Source of the DNA: Stieleria maiorica
Lineage (GTDB): Bacteria > Planctomycetota > Planctomycetia > Pirellulales > Pirellulaceae
DNA: 64,000 nt
Assembly: GCF_008035925.1 (NCBI RefSeq)
Contig: NZ_CP036264.1
Coordinates: 9,203,615 to 9,267,614 of the forward strand
Reading direction: 5' to 3'
Shown here: one piece after another, positions 1-9,211 of the stretch
How positions within the stretch are numbered: position 1 is the first letter of the stretch
Layout: every line of letters begins with the position of its first letter
The notes under the pieces: generated by a model
The model's input: the letters and a program-made list of their open reading frames with translations, nothing else
Databases searched by the model: none
Told to the model about the DNA's origin: nothing
Made by a program: the position numbers and the translations under genes

Positions 1-112
1 GATGGGGGCAAGACGATGGGGGCAAGACGATGGGGGCAAGACGATGGGGGCAAGACGATGGGGGCAAGACGATGGGGGCGGGAGGATGGGGGCGGGAGGA
101 TGGTCTTGCTTT
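1..112. repeat. 14-bp tandem repeat GATGGGGGCAAGAC
   Basis: Five consecutive copies of the 14-mer GATGGGGGCAAGAC are followed by two GATGGGGGCGGGAG variants and a partial copy; the array is cut by the window start. The same word recurs as two copies at 25387-25414 and in reverse at about 47801-47834, so this is an interspersed simple repeat family. A 14-bp period shifts the reading frame, so open frames here are accidental. Confidence 0.9.
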
Positions 113-339
113 TGATTGGGAGCGAACGATCGGCGCATCGTTTGTAACGTCAGGGCATACCCGCGCGGCCCTCGGCTGGTTCGCATCCGTGGGGACGCTT
201 TGCCATCCGTGGGCCAATTCCTCTCCGGCTTTGGAAGATGTCCTCGTGGAGGTGTAACCGGTGGCGCACCAAGGCGACCACCGGCCCTCACATCTGCTGG
301 GGAGGTCCAGCGGCAACGGCGCTGGACCGCCGCCGACAT
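113..339. other. Gene-free stretch downstream of the first operon
   Basis: Nothing convincing was found between the tandem array and the stop codon of the minus-strand oxidoreductase at 340. Short open frames on the plus strand have no recognisable product. No clear hairpin with a T-run was found for the operon end. Confidence 0.5.
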
Positions 340-1464
340 CTAGAGTCTTCCAGCCAGCAGTTTGTCAGCGGCCTTTTCGGCGGCTTGCATCACCTCGGCG
401 ATCGTCACACGCTGGCCGTCGCGTTTGCGGCTTTCCGCGGCGGCTTCCATGAACGCGTACAGTTCGATCGTCTCGTTCGGATCGATCGGCAGCTCCCGCG
501 TTCGAAAGAATTTTGCGATCTGGACGACCAACGGTTTGTAGCCGCCGTAGTCACCGATCGCCGCGATGCCTTTTTCTCCCATCGCGGTTCCGCCGTAGCC
601 GGTTTTCCCTTCGCGGATGCCGTGATAGGTTCCGATCCGACCGCCCGACCAAACGCCCACGACCACCTCGCGGCCCGGGGTCAGCGTTTGGCTGACGCTT
701 TGGCAACCGGTGCCCATGCACGTGTAAAGTGATTCGACGCCATGGATGCCGTACCAGAACAGATCGGTGTGTGACGGTTCGGTCGACGCGGGGCTGTACG
801 CGTTGCAGCCCAGTACGCGGCCCACCTTTCCATCGCGGATCGCTTGGGCGCCTTCGCTGTAACGCAGTGAAGAACTGGAAAACATCGGCACGCCAAAGTG
901 TTCCGCCGCACGATAGATCGCGACGACTTCGGCCAGATTAGCTGCCACCGGTTTATCGATGAACACGGGCTTTCCCGCTTTGAACACGGCAAGCGCCTGA
1001 TCCAAGTGCGGTTTCCCGTCGTTGGTTTCCAACAGCACACAGTCCACTCGGTCCAGCAGATCGTCGATCGAATCGACGATCTCGATTCCCATCTCCTGCA
1101 TCTGTTCGGTGTACTTCGGAATGCGGCTGTAACTGGATTCGATCGTGCGGCTGCCGTAGGGATAGGCCGCGACGACGCGACAGTTTTGCATCTCGGGATT
1201 TGCCGGTTCACTGTTGAACGACTTGGTGAATGCCGGGACGTGTGAAGTGTCCAGCCCGATCACTCCGATGCGGAGCGTGGTTTCGGTCGGCGGGGCGTCT
1301 TGGCCGTTGGCGATCGAGGTGACGGCCAGCGTGATTGCCAGCAGGGTGGCAACGCTCCGGCGAGAGTACAGAGGAGAGGGAACCACGCTCTGGCGAGCGT
1401 CGCTACGGTGATGGGGCACGTCTTGCTGTGCGTCGCGATGGAGAAATTTGGATAGGGTTTTCAT
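340..1464 (-). CDS. Secreted Gfo/Idh/MocA-family oxidoreductase
   Basis: This 374-aa protein has a Rossmann-type NAD(P)-binding start (RIGVIGLDTSHV, about residues 65-76) and the family motif FIDKPVA with its catalytic-type lysine at about 171. A hydrophobic segment at about 36-53 looks like a signal sequence, so it probably acts outside the cytoplasm. The chosen ATG overlaps the stop of the upstream oxidoreductase gene (TGATG), implying translational coupling; the frame stays open further upstream but that region lies inside the neighbour. Residues about 18-28 are encoded by an interspersed repeat (1383-1412), giving an odd hydrophilic extension before the signal segment. The substrate is unknown; family members oxidise sugars, inositols or glycan parts. 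Confidence 0.8.
   Translation of the reverse strand: MKTLSKFLHRDAQQDVPHHRSDARQSVVPSPLYSRRSVATLLAITLAVTSIANGQDAPPTETTLRIGVIGLDTSHVPAFTKSFNSEPANPEMQNCRVVAAYPYGSRTIESSYSRIPKYTEQMQEMGIEIVDSIDDLLDRVDCVLLETNDGKPHLDQALAVFKAGKPVFIDKPVAANLAEVVAIYRAAEHFGVPMFSSSSLRYSEGAQAIRDGKVGRVLGCNAYSPASTEPSHTDLFWYGIHGVESLYTCMGTGCQSVSQTLTPGREVVVGVWSGGRIGTYHGIREGKTGYGGTAMGEKGIAAIGDYGGYKPLVVQIAKFFRTRELPIDPNETIELYAFMEAAAESRKRDGQRVTIAEVMQAAEKAADKLLAGRL
1383..1412. repeat. Interspersed repeat CGTAGCGACGCTCGCCAGAG, copy 1 (within CDS)
   Basis: On the minus strand the sequence GTAGCGACGCTCGCCAGAGC followed by GTGG is shared with 30276-30303. Related sequences lie at 36017-36042 and 37976-38011. Here it sits inside the 5' end of the oxidoreductase gene and is read as HRSDARQSVV. 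Confidence 0.75.
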
Positions 1465-2777
1465 CAGACCACCGGCTCCCATCCCTTGGCGTATTCTCGC
1501 GACCACAGTTGATCGGCGGCGTCGTTGTTTTGCGGCCGGCCGTCGCTCGCGTCGGTGTGCAGCACGCTGGACGTGCGATAAGCGATGTTGCCCAGATGAC
1601 ACAGCAGCGTGCTGCGATGGGCGATTTCGATGTCGGCGTTGGTGCGGTGGCCGTCGCGCACCGCCGTGATGAAGTCGTTGAAGTGATCCTTGTCCCCGCC
1701 CGCGCCGTTGCCGCTGGCCACTTCTTTGCGTTGCATGTCGTATTGGGTGTATCCCGCATCACGGATCACGATCGTTCCTTCGGTGCCGTGGAAACTGACG
1801 CCGAATCCGGAGTCGTGCGGCCCCAAGGGGGACCAGCTGAGCCCTTCCCAGGTGATCGTTTTGTTCTCGGGAAAATCGAACGTGACCATCATCGTGTCGG
1901 GCGTTTCCTGGTCGTCTTCGTGGCGGTATTTTCCGCCGCCTGCGGTGACGCGCGTGGGAAACTCGACTTGCATCCCCCAGCGGGCGACATCCAGACCGTG
2001 GACGCCGTTGTTGCCCAGTTCGCCGTTGCCCCAGTGCCAATGCCAGTGCCAGTTGTAATGGACGATGTTGTCTTTGAAGGGACGGTCCGGCGCGGGGCCT
2101 TGCCACAACCGCCAGTCCAACCAAGACGGCACGGGGGCGGGTTTTCCGACACCGATCGGACCGCGTCGGTTGTTGTACCAGGTTCGGCTGTACAACGCTT
2201 TTCCGATCGCCCCGCTGTGAATCTTCTCGACGGCTTCGGCGATCCCGGGCCAGCTGCGGCGCTGCGTCCCCATCTGCACGACGCGATCGTTCTTGCGTGC
2301 CGCCGCGATCGCCATCTCGCCCTCGGCCGGCGTGTAGCTGCAGGGTTTTTCGACATACACGTGCTTGCCCGCACCACAGGCCATGATGGTCGCCGGGGCA
2401 TGCCAATGGTTCGGTGCGGCGCAGATCAATGCGTCGACGGATTTGTCATCCAGGATGCGGCGAAAGTCCTTGACGGTTTCGGTCTTCGTCGACTGTTTCT
2501 CGTTGACGATCTTGGCCGCCCGCTCGGCCGCCCGTTCGTCGACGTCACAGATGTACGCGATGTCGACTTGTCCGCTGGCCAACATGCCTTTGACGATCGC
2601 ACCGCCGCGGCCGTTGACGCCCATCACGCCGATGGACAGTTTTTCCGAAGGCGGCGCCGCGGCGGCAGGCGTCTCTTGGGCGTCCAGGCGACTGGTCAGC
2701 CCCAGCGCGGTCATCGAGGCGACGCCGGTCTTCAAAAACAGCCGGCGGTCACGTTGCAAGGTCTCAAAATCGTTCAT
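1464..2777 (-). CDS. Gfo/Idh/MocA-family oxidoreductase, Tat-type leader
   Basis: 437 aa. The N-terminus has a twin-arginine-like motif (RRLFLKTG, residues 11-18) and a hydrophobic stretch, typical of secreted planctomycete members of this family. The dinucleotide-binding segment is IGVMGVNGRGG (49-59) and the catalytic-type lysine is in VEKPCS (K144). The C-terminal half has the expected alpha/beta substrate domain with an HWHWHWHW stretch. It lies 178 nt downstream of the DUF1501 gene and is coupled to the following oxidoreductase by a one-base overlap. Related proteins include glycosyl hydrolase family 109 and inositol dehydrogenases; the actual substrate cannot be read from the sequence. 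Confidence 0.85.
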   Translation of the reverse strand: MNDFETLQRDRRLFLKTGVASMTALGLTSRLDAQETPAAAAPPSEKLSIGVMGVNGRGGAIVKGMLASGQVDIAYICDVDERAAERAAKIVNEKQSTKTETVKDFRRILDDKSVDALICAAPNHWHAPATIMACGAGKHVYVEKPCSYTPAEGEMAIAAARKNDRVVQMGTQRRSWPGIAEAVEKIHSGAIGKALYSRTWYNNRRGPIGVGKPAPVPSWLDWRLWQGPAPDRPFKDNIVHYNWHWHWHWGNGELGNNGVHGLDVARWGMQVEFPTRVTAGGGKYRHEDDQETPDTMMVTFDFPENKTITWEGLSWSPLGPHDSGFGVSFHGTEGTIVIRDAGYTQYDMQRKEVASGNGAGGDKDHFNDFITAVRDGHRTNADIEIAHRSTLLCHLGNIAYRTSSVLHTDASDGRPQNNDAADQLWSREYAKGWEPVV

Positions 2778-2855
2778 TCAAATCAGTCCGGTGCAGGTGG
2801 AAATAAAGTGGATGGTGGAGCGGCAGGTTAGGATTCCGCCGCAGATTGTTTTTCA

Positions 2856-2923
2856 GGTAGTGGACGAGACGACGAGTCCATTCGGATCGCGCACAGCCAG
2901 GACTCCTCGCGTCGTCCACTACC
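2856..2923. repeat. Long inverted repeat between oxidoreductase and DUF1501 genes
   Basis: The arms 2856-2879 and 2900-2923 pair at 21 of 24 positions; the outer 12 (GGTAGTGGACGA / TCGTCCACTACC) are perfect. The loop is 20 nt. It could form a stable hairpin in the operon transcript between the DUF1501 and oxidoreductase genes, but there is no T-run, so it looks more like a dispersed palindromic repeat than a terminator. Confidence 0.75.
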
Positions 2924-2955
2924 GATTCCCCGAATCGTATCGTTTGTGATGTGCT

Positions 2956-4407
2956 TCATGCGGTCAGTTCGGGGATGGGTTTGCCGTGATCGACGATCGG
3001 CGTCGGGCGTCCGTTGAAGTCTTTGATGAACACTTTCGATGCATCGATGCCCAGGTGGTGATAGATGGTGGATAAAAAATCGCCAGGCCCACAGCGTCGA
3101 TCGATCGCGTCTTCGCCGCGTTTGTCGGTCGCGCCGATGAAGCGACCGGTTTCGATTCCGCCGCCCGCCCACAGGTTGGAAAACGCCCGCGGCCAGTGAT
3201 CGCGTCCGGGTTGTTTGGTTCCCGATGGGGCGCTGGCGTTGCCGGCGCCGGTGCTGGGTTGGTAATTGATCTTTGGTGTTCTGCCGAATTCACCGGTCAC
3301 CACGACCAATACACGTTGGTCCAACCCGCGTTCGTGGATGTCTTCGATCAAGGCCGAAACGGCCTGGTCATAGGCCTCGGCACGAAATCGCAGCGCGTCA
3401 AAGACGTGGTGGTTGACGGCGTGGTCATCCCAATTGTTGACTCGGCCGCAAAGGGGGCCTCTCAGACTGGTCGTCAACACGTCGACGCCGGCTTCGACCA
3501 GACGACGTGCCAACAGCAATTGCTGTCCCCACGTGTTTCGGCCGTAACGGTCACGCGTCGATTCGTCTTCACGCGTCAGGTCAAACGCTTCTTTGGTTTT
3601 TGGGTTCGTCAGCAACGTCAACGCTTGGGCTTCGAACTGGTCGAGCGCGCCGAGTTCGCCGTAGGTGTCAAAGGCTCGGTGCAGCGTGTCCAGTTCTTGT
3701 CGCAGCGTCGTCCGACGCCTCAATCGCTCGACTTCGCCCTTGTCGCCCAGACCGATATTGGGAACGACGAAATTGGGCGCGTTCGGGTCGCCGGTGACCG
3801 AAAACGGCGAATAAGCGTCTCCCAGGTACGCGGGGCCGTTGTAGGTGGTCGGGGGATTGATGCCGACGTATGCGGGCAGCGGGTTGGTTCGCGGTTCGTC
3901 CAAGGATCGCAGGTAGTTGGCAACGGACATCCAATCGGGCAGCCGCGGTTTGGGTTTGTCGCGGGTATCGCTGTCACCGGACAGCAACTGCATCGAACCG
4001 GCGGGGTGCCCACCGGCGCCCTGGTACATGCTCCGCAGCACCGTGAACTTGTCGGCGATCGCGGCCTGACGCGGCAACAGTTCGGTGAACTGCATGCCGG
4101 GCACTTTGGTGGCGATCGTTCCGAACGGGCCGCGATACTCGCTGGTCGCCAACGGTTTGGGGTCGTAGGTGTCGATGTGGGAACAACCGCCGGGTTTCCA
4201 CACCATGATCACCGCCGTCCGCTTTTTGGGATCCGTTTGGCTTGACTCCGCCGCACTGGCGGCGCGCAGACGCAGGATGCCCGGCAGCGAGACGCTTGCC
4301 ATCCCGGCCAGCCCCAGTTTCATGAAACTGCGGCGGCGCTGTGGCAATCCGTGAACTGGCATGCCGGGAGTTTGGCTACCGCAATCGTCACAATCGTGAT
4401 GGATCAT
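2956..4407 (-). CDS. DUF1501 protein, Tat-type leader
   Basis: 483 aa, the usual size for DUF1501, a family with an alkaline phosphatase/sulfatase-like fold and no settled function. A twin-arginine motif (RRRSFMKLG, about 24-32) precedes a hydrophobic leader. Family hallmarks are MVWKPGGCSHIDTYDPKP (about 68-85), the HPAGSMQLLSGDSDT region, and VVTGEFGRTPKI near residue 373. The start codon overlaps the stop of the upstream PPC gene (ATGA), so the two are coupled. In planctomycetes DUF1501 genes are habitually next to DUF1549/DUF1553 genes, as here and again at 30.3-34 kb. Probably a periplasmic or surface protein. Confidence 0.88.
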   Translation of the reverse strand: MIHHDCDDCGSQTPGMPVHGLPQRRRSFMKLGLAGMASVSLPGILRLRAASAAESSQTDPKKRTAVIMVWKPGGCSHIDTYDPKPLATSEYRGPFGTIATKVPGMQFTELLPRQAAIADKFTVLRSMYQGAGGHPAGSMQLLSGDSDTRDKPKPRLPDWMSVANYLRSLDEPRTNPLPAYVGINPPTTYNGPAYLGDAYSPFSVTGDPNAPNFVVPNIGLGDKGEVERLRRRTTLRQELDTLHRAFDTYGELGALDQFEAQALTLLTNPKTKEAFDLTREDESTRDRYGRNTWGQQLLLARRLVEAGVDVLTTSLRGPLCGRVNNWDDHAVNHHVFDALRFRAEAYDQAVSALIEDIHERGLDQRVLVVVTGEFGRTPKINYQPSTGAGNASAPSGTKQPGRDHWPRAFSNLWAGGGIETGRFIGATDKRGEDAIDRRCGPGDFLSTIYHHLGIDASKVFIKDFNGRPTPIVDHGKPIPELTA

Positions 4408-6476
4408 TTCGTCGCCTCGGCGGGGACCACGTGAATCGAAATCGGTTTGGAAACGTAGATGTCAACGATGTCTTTCGGTTTTTCGTCACCCCGCGCATAC
4501 TTGGCAACCGCGCCACCGTAGAACGCGATCGTGTAATTGCCCGGCGGGGTCTTGAGTCTTGCCAGATCCAGGACCGCTTCGGATTGATCTTGGGTCAGCG
4601 AAAGATCGAAACGCGTGTTGTGTTCAAACCCGGCTCCGAAGGTATCCAACGCCATCGATTTTCCTGAGAAATCGCCGCGTCGGATCAATCGCAACGGGAT
4701 CGTCAGCTTCCCGCCGGCTTGGACCTGCCACACCTTGTCTTCGGCCGCTTCGATCGACAGCCCGGCTTGCTCGATCCCGCCGACGGAAACCGGAATCCGA
4801 TCGACCAGACGCGGATCCGGGATTTCGCTCTTGGCATTCGTCACCGGCCATTTCATCGACGCCCAATGACAGGGTCGCACGACGTCCTGGCCGTCGATGG
4901 TGGCACGGCCGAACAGGTCGGCCAACTGCAACCCGCGCGGTGCGTTGGCGGCCGCACTGACCAACATGATGCCGCGGGTTTGCCCGGCGGCGATCGTTAG
5001 TCCCGTTGCGGTGACGCCTTCGGGCAGGTTGTCGAAAAACAGTTCGATCTCGCCATCAAAACCGTCGCGGCGGACGACCACAATTTCAAGCGGCATGACC
5101 GCACCGCCACGCAGCGCGATCGGTTTGCTAAGTGCGTTTCGATCCCCGTTGCGAAGCCCCATGTGCAGGGCCCAGCCGACCAGTGCAAAATCGGGCGATG
5201 CCTTCCGCACGATCATCCGATAGCGATTGGCCGGATCATTTCGTGTGCCGCCGAACAGGTCGGTGACTCGAATTCGGTACGTTCCGTCTTCTTTGATCTC
5301 GAATTTCCCCATCGCGTCGGAAGATCCGGCGTTGTAGGGCGGACCGTCATAGGAGTAACCGTTGGAGGACCGTTTGACCGGGCTGGGAATGTCCGCCAGT
5401 TCCGCGACATCGACGACCTTGCCATCGTCGATCACGCGTTGCACGACGACGGAGGGATCGGTCGGGCGGCCGAGTCGTTCCGACGCGACTTCGACCCACC
5501 ACGTTTCGCCTTTCTTGGCGGTGAACTGATACGTGTCCACATCCGCGGCCGGAAAGAAACTGCCGCCGACATCGCACGGCAACGTGATCCCCCGTGCGTC
5601 GTCGTCGACCGCCGCCAGTTCGGTTTCGTCCGCGGCGGGATTGGCATCGACATCGGGCGGAGGCCAGGAGAACGAGTTCACGCTGTTCGTCGCGGGCAAG
5701 CGAGTCGCGACGGCATCGGCGGTCGCTTCGGTGAGTGCCAGGCGAAAGAAGTAGTAAGGGCCGCCCTTGAAGGTCAGGTCGTGGACCTTGACGTAATAGC
5801 GACCGTCCTGGGGGGCGGTGAAGTCGATGATGCCGCCGCGACGCTCCACGATCAGGTCGCTGCCGGTGGCGTCGGCGACGACCAACACCGGGTTCATCTT
5901 CGAATCGATCCCCTTGGCGACGCAATCGACGATGACCCGCTGGTTTTGTTTGGCATCGAACGCATAAAAATTCACCGAACGGTCGACCAACGTGGCGTTG
6001 ACGATCGAACCGATGGGAACCTCCAACGCGGTTTCCAGCGAAGTGCCCGGTTTGGTCTGCGTGAGCTCGGGGACGTCGCTGACCGAAAACGCGCGGGCCG
6101 AGGAGATGCCCAGCCCGGCCATGATCCGCGCGTCATAAACTCCCACGGGGCAGTTTCCGTCAACGCGAACCAGGAACGTGTCGGCCACGACCGTCCCGTC
6201 ATCGTTCAGCTTGGGCGTTGCGCTGATCGACGGATCGGGAAAGATCAGCTGCTCGGCGCCGTCGAGCGATTGACCGGTGATTCTGACTTCGAATTCCGTC
6301 CCCGCTTGGCCGCCCATCGGCATCGTGGTCAACAATCTGGGAGCCGGCAGACAGACCGACTGTGCGTGCAGCAATGTGGGCAGGCAGATCGACGCCGCCA
6401 TGCACAGCCATGCGGCCGGCCATGTGCAGCGACCGGCGCGCGGTGAATGCCGCCGGTCGGGCAGGGGAGTGCTCAT
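4404..6476 (-). CDS. Secreted PPC-domain protein
   Basis: 690 aa with a signal peptide (hydrophobic core about 17-38, cleavage likely near LLHAQS). The sequence contains pre-peptidase C-terminal type beta-sandwich modules: an N-terminal Ig-like/IPT-type segment (FEVRITGQSLDGAEQLIF), then PPC-like stretches (VNFYAFDAKQNQRVIVDCV; VDTYQFTAKKGETWWVEV) with the typical acidic YxF pattern, and a C-terminal all-beta region. No peptidase domain is present, so this is a binding or structural partner rather than an enzyme. It is coupled to DUF1501 by a 4-base overlap and lies downstream of the DUF1549/1553 gene. A second member of this type lies at 28616-30343. Confidence 0.78.
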   Translation of the reverse strand: MSTPLPDRRHSPRAGRCTWPAAWLCMAASICLPTLLHAQSVCLPAPRLLTTMPMGGQAGTEFEVRITGQSLDGAEQLIFPDPSISATPKLNDDGTVVADTFLVRVDGNCPVGVYDARIMAGLGISSARAFSVSDVPELTQTKPGTSLETALEVPIGSIVNATLVDRSVNFYAFDAKQNQRVIVDCVAKGIDSKMNPVLVVADATGSDLIVERRGGIIDFTAPQDGRYYVKVHDLTFKGGPYYFFRLALTEATADAVATRLPATNSVNSFSWPPPDVDANPAADETELAAVDDDARGITLPCDVGGSFFPAADVDTYQFTAKKGETWWVEVASERLGRPTDPSVVVQRVIDDGKVVDVAELADIPSPVKRSSNGYSYDGPPYNAGSSDAMGKFEIKEDGTYRIRVTDLFGGTRNDPANRYRMIVRKASPDFALVGWALHMGLRNGDRNALSKPIALRGGAVMPLEIVVVRRDGFDGEIELFFDNLPEGVTATGLTIAAGQTRGIMLVSAAANAPRGLQLADLFGRATIDGQDVVRPCHWASMKWPVTNAKSEIPDPRLVDRIPVSVGGIEQAGLSIEAAEDKVWQVQAGGKLTIPLRLIRRGDFSGKSMALDTFGAGFEHNTRFDLSLTQDQSEAVLDLARLKTPPGNYTIAFYGGAVAKYARGDEKPKDIVDIYVSKPISIHVVPAEATK

Positions 6477-6791
6477 CGAAAAAATCCAATCGGTGGTCGT
6501 GGGGAAACGTGGGACTTAAGCGATTTTCGGGTAGCGGAACTCGCCAAGAGTTTCGCTACCACCTGTGTCGTGCCGAAAGTCTTGGCGGCTTGTTGATTTA
6601 ATCTGATCACTCGAGGGATCAGCCGTTTCGCGCGAGCGTACGGGCACCCGGTTCGCAGATTGCTTACCGTTGCCCGTAGGCTTGCGCCATACGGCTGATT
6701 CGGTTGCCCGTAGGCTTGCGCCATACGGCTGATTCAATCGACAAGTCGTTAACGACTTCCGCTAAGGTTCGATCCAAAATTTTGTAAAGGA
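6477..6791. other. Repeat-rich intergenic region
   Basis: This 315-nt gap separates the PPC gene from the upstream DUF1549/1553 gene on the same strand. It contains an imperfect palindrome around 6531-6561 (GTAGCGGAACTCGCCAAGAG ... GCTAC) and a 34-bp direct duplication at 6669-6736. Short minus-strand open frames only translate the repeats. The gap may hold a promoter for the downstream genes, but none could be picked out with confidence. Confidence 0.6.
6669..6736. repeat. 34-bp direct repeat, two copies
   Basis: Copies at 6669-6702 and 6703-6736 begin GTTGCCCGTAGGCTTGCGCC and are essentially identical, in direct tandem. They lie within the gap between two genes of the same operon direction. 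Confidence 0.85.
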
Positions 6792-9086
6792 CTAATGGTT
6801 AAACAAAAACTCTTTGGTGTTCAGCAGTGCCCATGTCAGGTCTTGAAGGTTCTCGCGGAGCGTTTGAGTTGCATCGAGTGGTTTGCCGTCGGCGTCGGTT
6901 CGCGACTCGTTGACGTATTGCAATGCGGTCGCGAGTTCGGATTCGCTGGGGGGACGTGCGAAGGCCGCAAAATACAACTCGTTGATTTTTTCCGCCGCCG
7001 ACGTCGGTTGGCCGACCAGTCGATTGATGCGGCCGCCGCCGGCGGCCAGTTTGGATTTGATGTCGCCGGCATTCATCAGGTGCAAGCTTTGCGCCAGGCT
7101 GCCCGATTGCACGCGTTCGCACTCGCACACGCTGGTCGCTTCGGGCCGACCGAACACGCGCAAGAACGGCGACGCCTTGTTGTAGCTGTTGTCCGGCAAC
7201 GCGACCGCTCGCGTCCCGATCGGCAGATTCGCAAACGAAGTTTGTGCCCCGGTGACTTGGTCGATCGCATCAAGCATGACTTCGGCTTGCAATCGTTTGG
7301 GGTAGAACCGCGAGTAGTTTTGGGAATCGACCAGATTGTGTTCGTTGGGAATCGCACTCAACTGATACGCTTTGGAGTTGGTGATCGCACGGATCAGTGC
7401 CCGCAGATCAAATCCGCTGTCGACGAAATGTCGTTCCAACGCTGCGAGTAATTCGGGATTCGTCGGCGGGTTGGTGTCGCGGATGTCGTCTTCCGGTTCG
7501 ATCAGTCCGCGACGGAAGAAATGTTTCCAGTAGCGATTGACCAGCGACTTGGCGAAAAACGGGTTGCCCGGGTCGGCCATCCAATCGGCCAGTCGCAGCC
7601 GTGGGTCTTCGTCCGGCGGGATCTGGCCGACCGAATCGCCGAGCGCTGCCGGGGGCACCGATTGACCGTTCTTCATGTTGACCGCTTGGGCCAAACCCCG
7701 CTGGTGAAAGATCAGGTCCTCACCGGCGGTGTCGGTGGGTTTTCGCCCGATCCGGCTAAAGAAAGCGGCCAGCGAGTAGTAATCCTGTTGGCTCCAGCGT
7801 TCGAACGGGTGATGGTGGCACTGGGCACATTGCAGCCGCACGCCGAGGAACAGCTGCGCGACGTCCTCGATTTGTTGTTTCGGTTCTTTGACCCGCTTGT
7901 ACCAAGCGACCGGCGGATTGGCGATCACCGTTCCCGTGGCGGCCAACAACTGGCGAACCAATTGGTCGTACGCCGTTCCGGCCAACAGGTTGTCCCGGAC
8001 CCAGGCGTGGAACGCAAAATTGGACGTGATGTCACTCGCATCGTCACGGCGATTCTTCAGCAGCGCCGTCCATTTGTTGGCAAAGTAATCGGCATAGTCG
8101 GGGCTTCGCAGCAAGCGATCGATGGCCGCGGCGCGTTTGTCCGCCGTGTCGTCCGCTGCGAACGCTTTGGCCTCCGATTCGGTAGGAACGCGTCCGGCGA
8201 TGTCCAGGCTGACGCGTCGCAGGAATGTGGCGTCGTCACAGACTTCCGACGCCGGAATGCCGAGCTGCTTTAGATTGGCGAAGACCAGTTCGTCGATGAA
8301 GTTATTCGGCGTGGGAAGCGTCTCGATCGGTTGGCCGAGTGGAATGGAGGCGTTGTAGACGACGATGCGGTCCTGGTGTCGCACCATCACGGAGACTTTC
8401 CCCGGCAAGTCCAACGCAGTCACCTGTCCCGATTCGGTGACGGTGGCCATCGCCGAATCATTCGATTCAAACAGGCTGGTCGCCGTCACGTCGCGAGTCG
8501 ATCCGTCGGAGAATGTGGCGATCGAACGAAGCGTCACACTTTCGCCGGGGCGGAGCGTTCCGGTGGCCGGTTCGATGGCGATCGTGACCAGATCGGGATC
8601 CGCGGTCGGCCGATACGGTGAACCCGCTTGGATCCAACGCAGCAGCGTGTTGTAGTTCTTCGAACCCTTTTCGATGCGAACGCCCCCGCCGTGAGGGACG
8701 TCGCCGGCCGCTTTGGCCAGAAGCAAGCTGCGCGGGGGATCGAGCGGAAACAGACGTCGGCCACGACCTTCCATCACCAGGTGCTGGTAATCTTCCTGGG
8801 GCTCGAAACCCAACAACGACAGTTGAAATCCGTTTTGTCCGCCGCCGGCCTTGGCGTGACAGACACCCGCATTGCAACCGGCTTTGGTCAGCACGGGCAC
8901 GACGTCGTTGACGAAGCTGACCTGGCCTTCTGGGCTGACCTGGTCCTCTGGCGTATTCGCGACACAAAGGGTGGGGCGTTGGCTGACGAACACCATGAAC
9001 GTCAAGCACACGGGCAGCAGCCATCGTTGGATTCGATCGTGGTCAGACACGGTGGTCATGGGCCGAGCGGCGGCAGGGGGGGACAA
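6792..9086 (-). CDS. DUF1549/DUF1553 protein with haem-binding-type motifs
   Basis: 764 aa. A leader (about 17-43) is followed by a cytochrome-like segment with CNAGVCH (71-77, a CX4CH spacing), a BIG2/Ig-like module (about 165-255, TLRSIATFSDGSTRDVTA), then DUF1549 (about 265-435) with a second motif CAQCHHHPFERW near residue 419, and DUF1553 (about 490-750, starting DPRLRLADWMADPGNPFFAKS). This is the standard planctomycete architecture; function is unsettled but a secreted c-type cytochrome-containing protein is expected. It heads the minus-strand operon of PPC, DUF1501 and two oxidoreductases. An internal ATG ten codons in (MTTVSDHD) is an alternative start. Confidence 0.87.
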   Translation of the reverse strand: MSPPAAARPMTTVSDHDRIQRWLLPVCLTFMVFVSQRPTLCVANTPEDQVSPEGQVSFVNDVVPVLTKAGCNAGVCHAKAGGGQNGFQLSLLGFEPQEDYQHLVMEGRGRRLFPLDPPRSLLLAKAAGDVPHGGGVRIEKGSKNYNTLLRWIQAGSPYRPTADPDLVTIAIEPATGTLRPGESVTLRSIATFSDGSTRDVTATSLFESNDSAMATVTESGQVTALDLPGKVSVMVRHQDRIVVYNASIPLGQPIETLPTPNNFIDELVFANLKQLGIPASEVCDDATFLRRVSLDIAGRVPTESEAKAFAADDTADKRAAAIDRLLRSPDYADYFANKWTALLKNRRDDASDITSNFAFHAWVRDNLLAGTAYDQLVRQLLAATGTVIANPPVAWYKRVKEPKQQIEDVAQLFLGVRLQCAQCHHHPFERWSQQDYYSLAAFFSRIGRKPTDTAGEDLIFHQRGLAQAVNMKNGQSVPPAALGDSVGQIPPDEDPRLRLADWMADPGNPFFAKSLVNRYWKHFFRRGLIEPEDDIRDTNPPTNPELLAALERHFVDSGFDLRALIRAITNSKAYQLSAIPNEHNLVDSQNYSRFYPKRLQAEVMLDAIDQVTGAQTSFANLPIGTRAVALPDNSYNKASPFLRVFGRPEATSVCECERVQSGSLAQSLHLMNAGDIKSKLAAGGGRINRLVGQPTSAAEKINELYFAAFARPPSESELATALQYVNESRTDADGKPLDATQTLRENLQDLTWALLNTKEFLFNH

Positions 9087-9211
9087 CGTCGCGTTGTTGA
9101 TGTGGGAGGGGACATCAGTTTACCGTGTTCGGGGCGCCGCGTCCAATTTTGATTTTCAGATGGAATCACCGCTGATCCGGTACGGCGGTCGACGCAACCG
9201 TTGGTGTTTGG

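Noticed and set aside
30..343. Short open frames at the window start
   Set aside because: They are created by the 14-bp tandem repeat, lack signal or domain features, and overlap each other in several frames.
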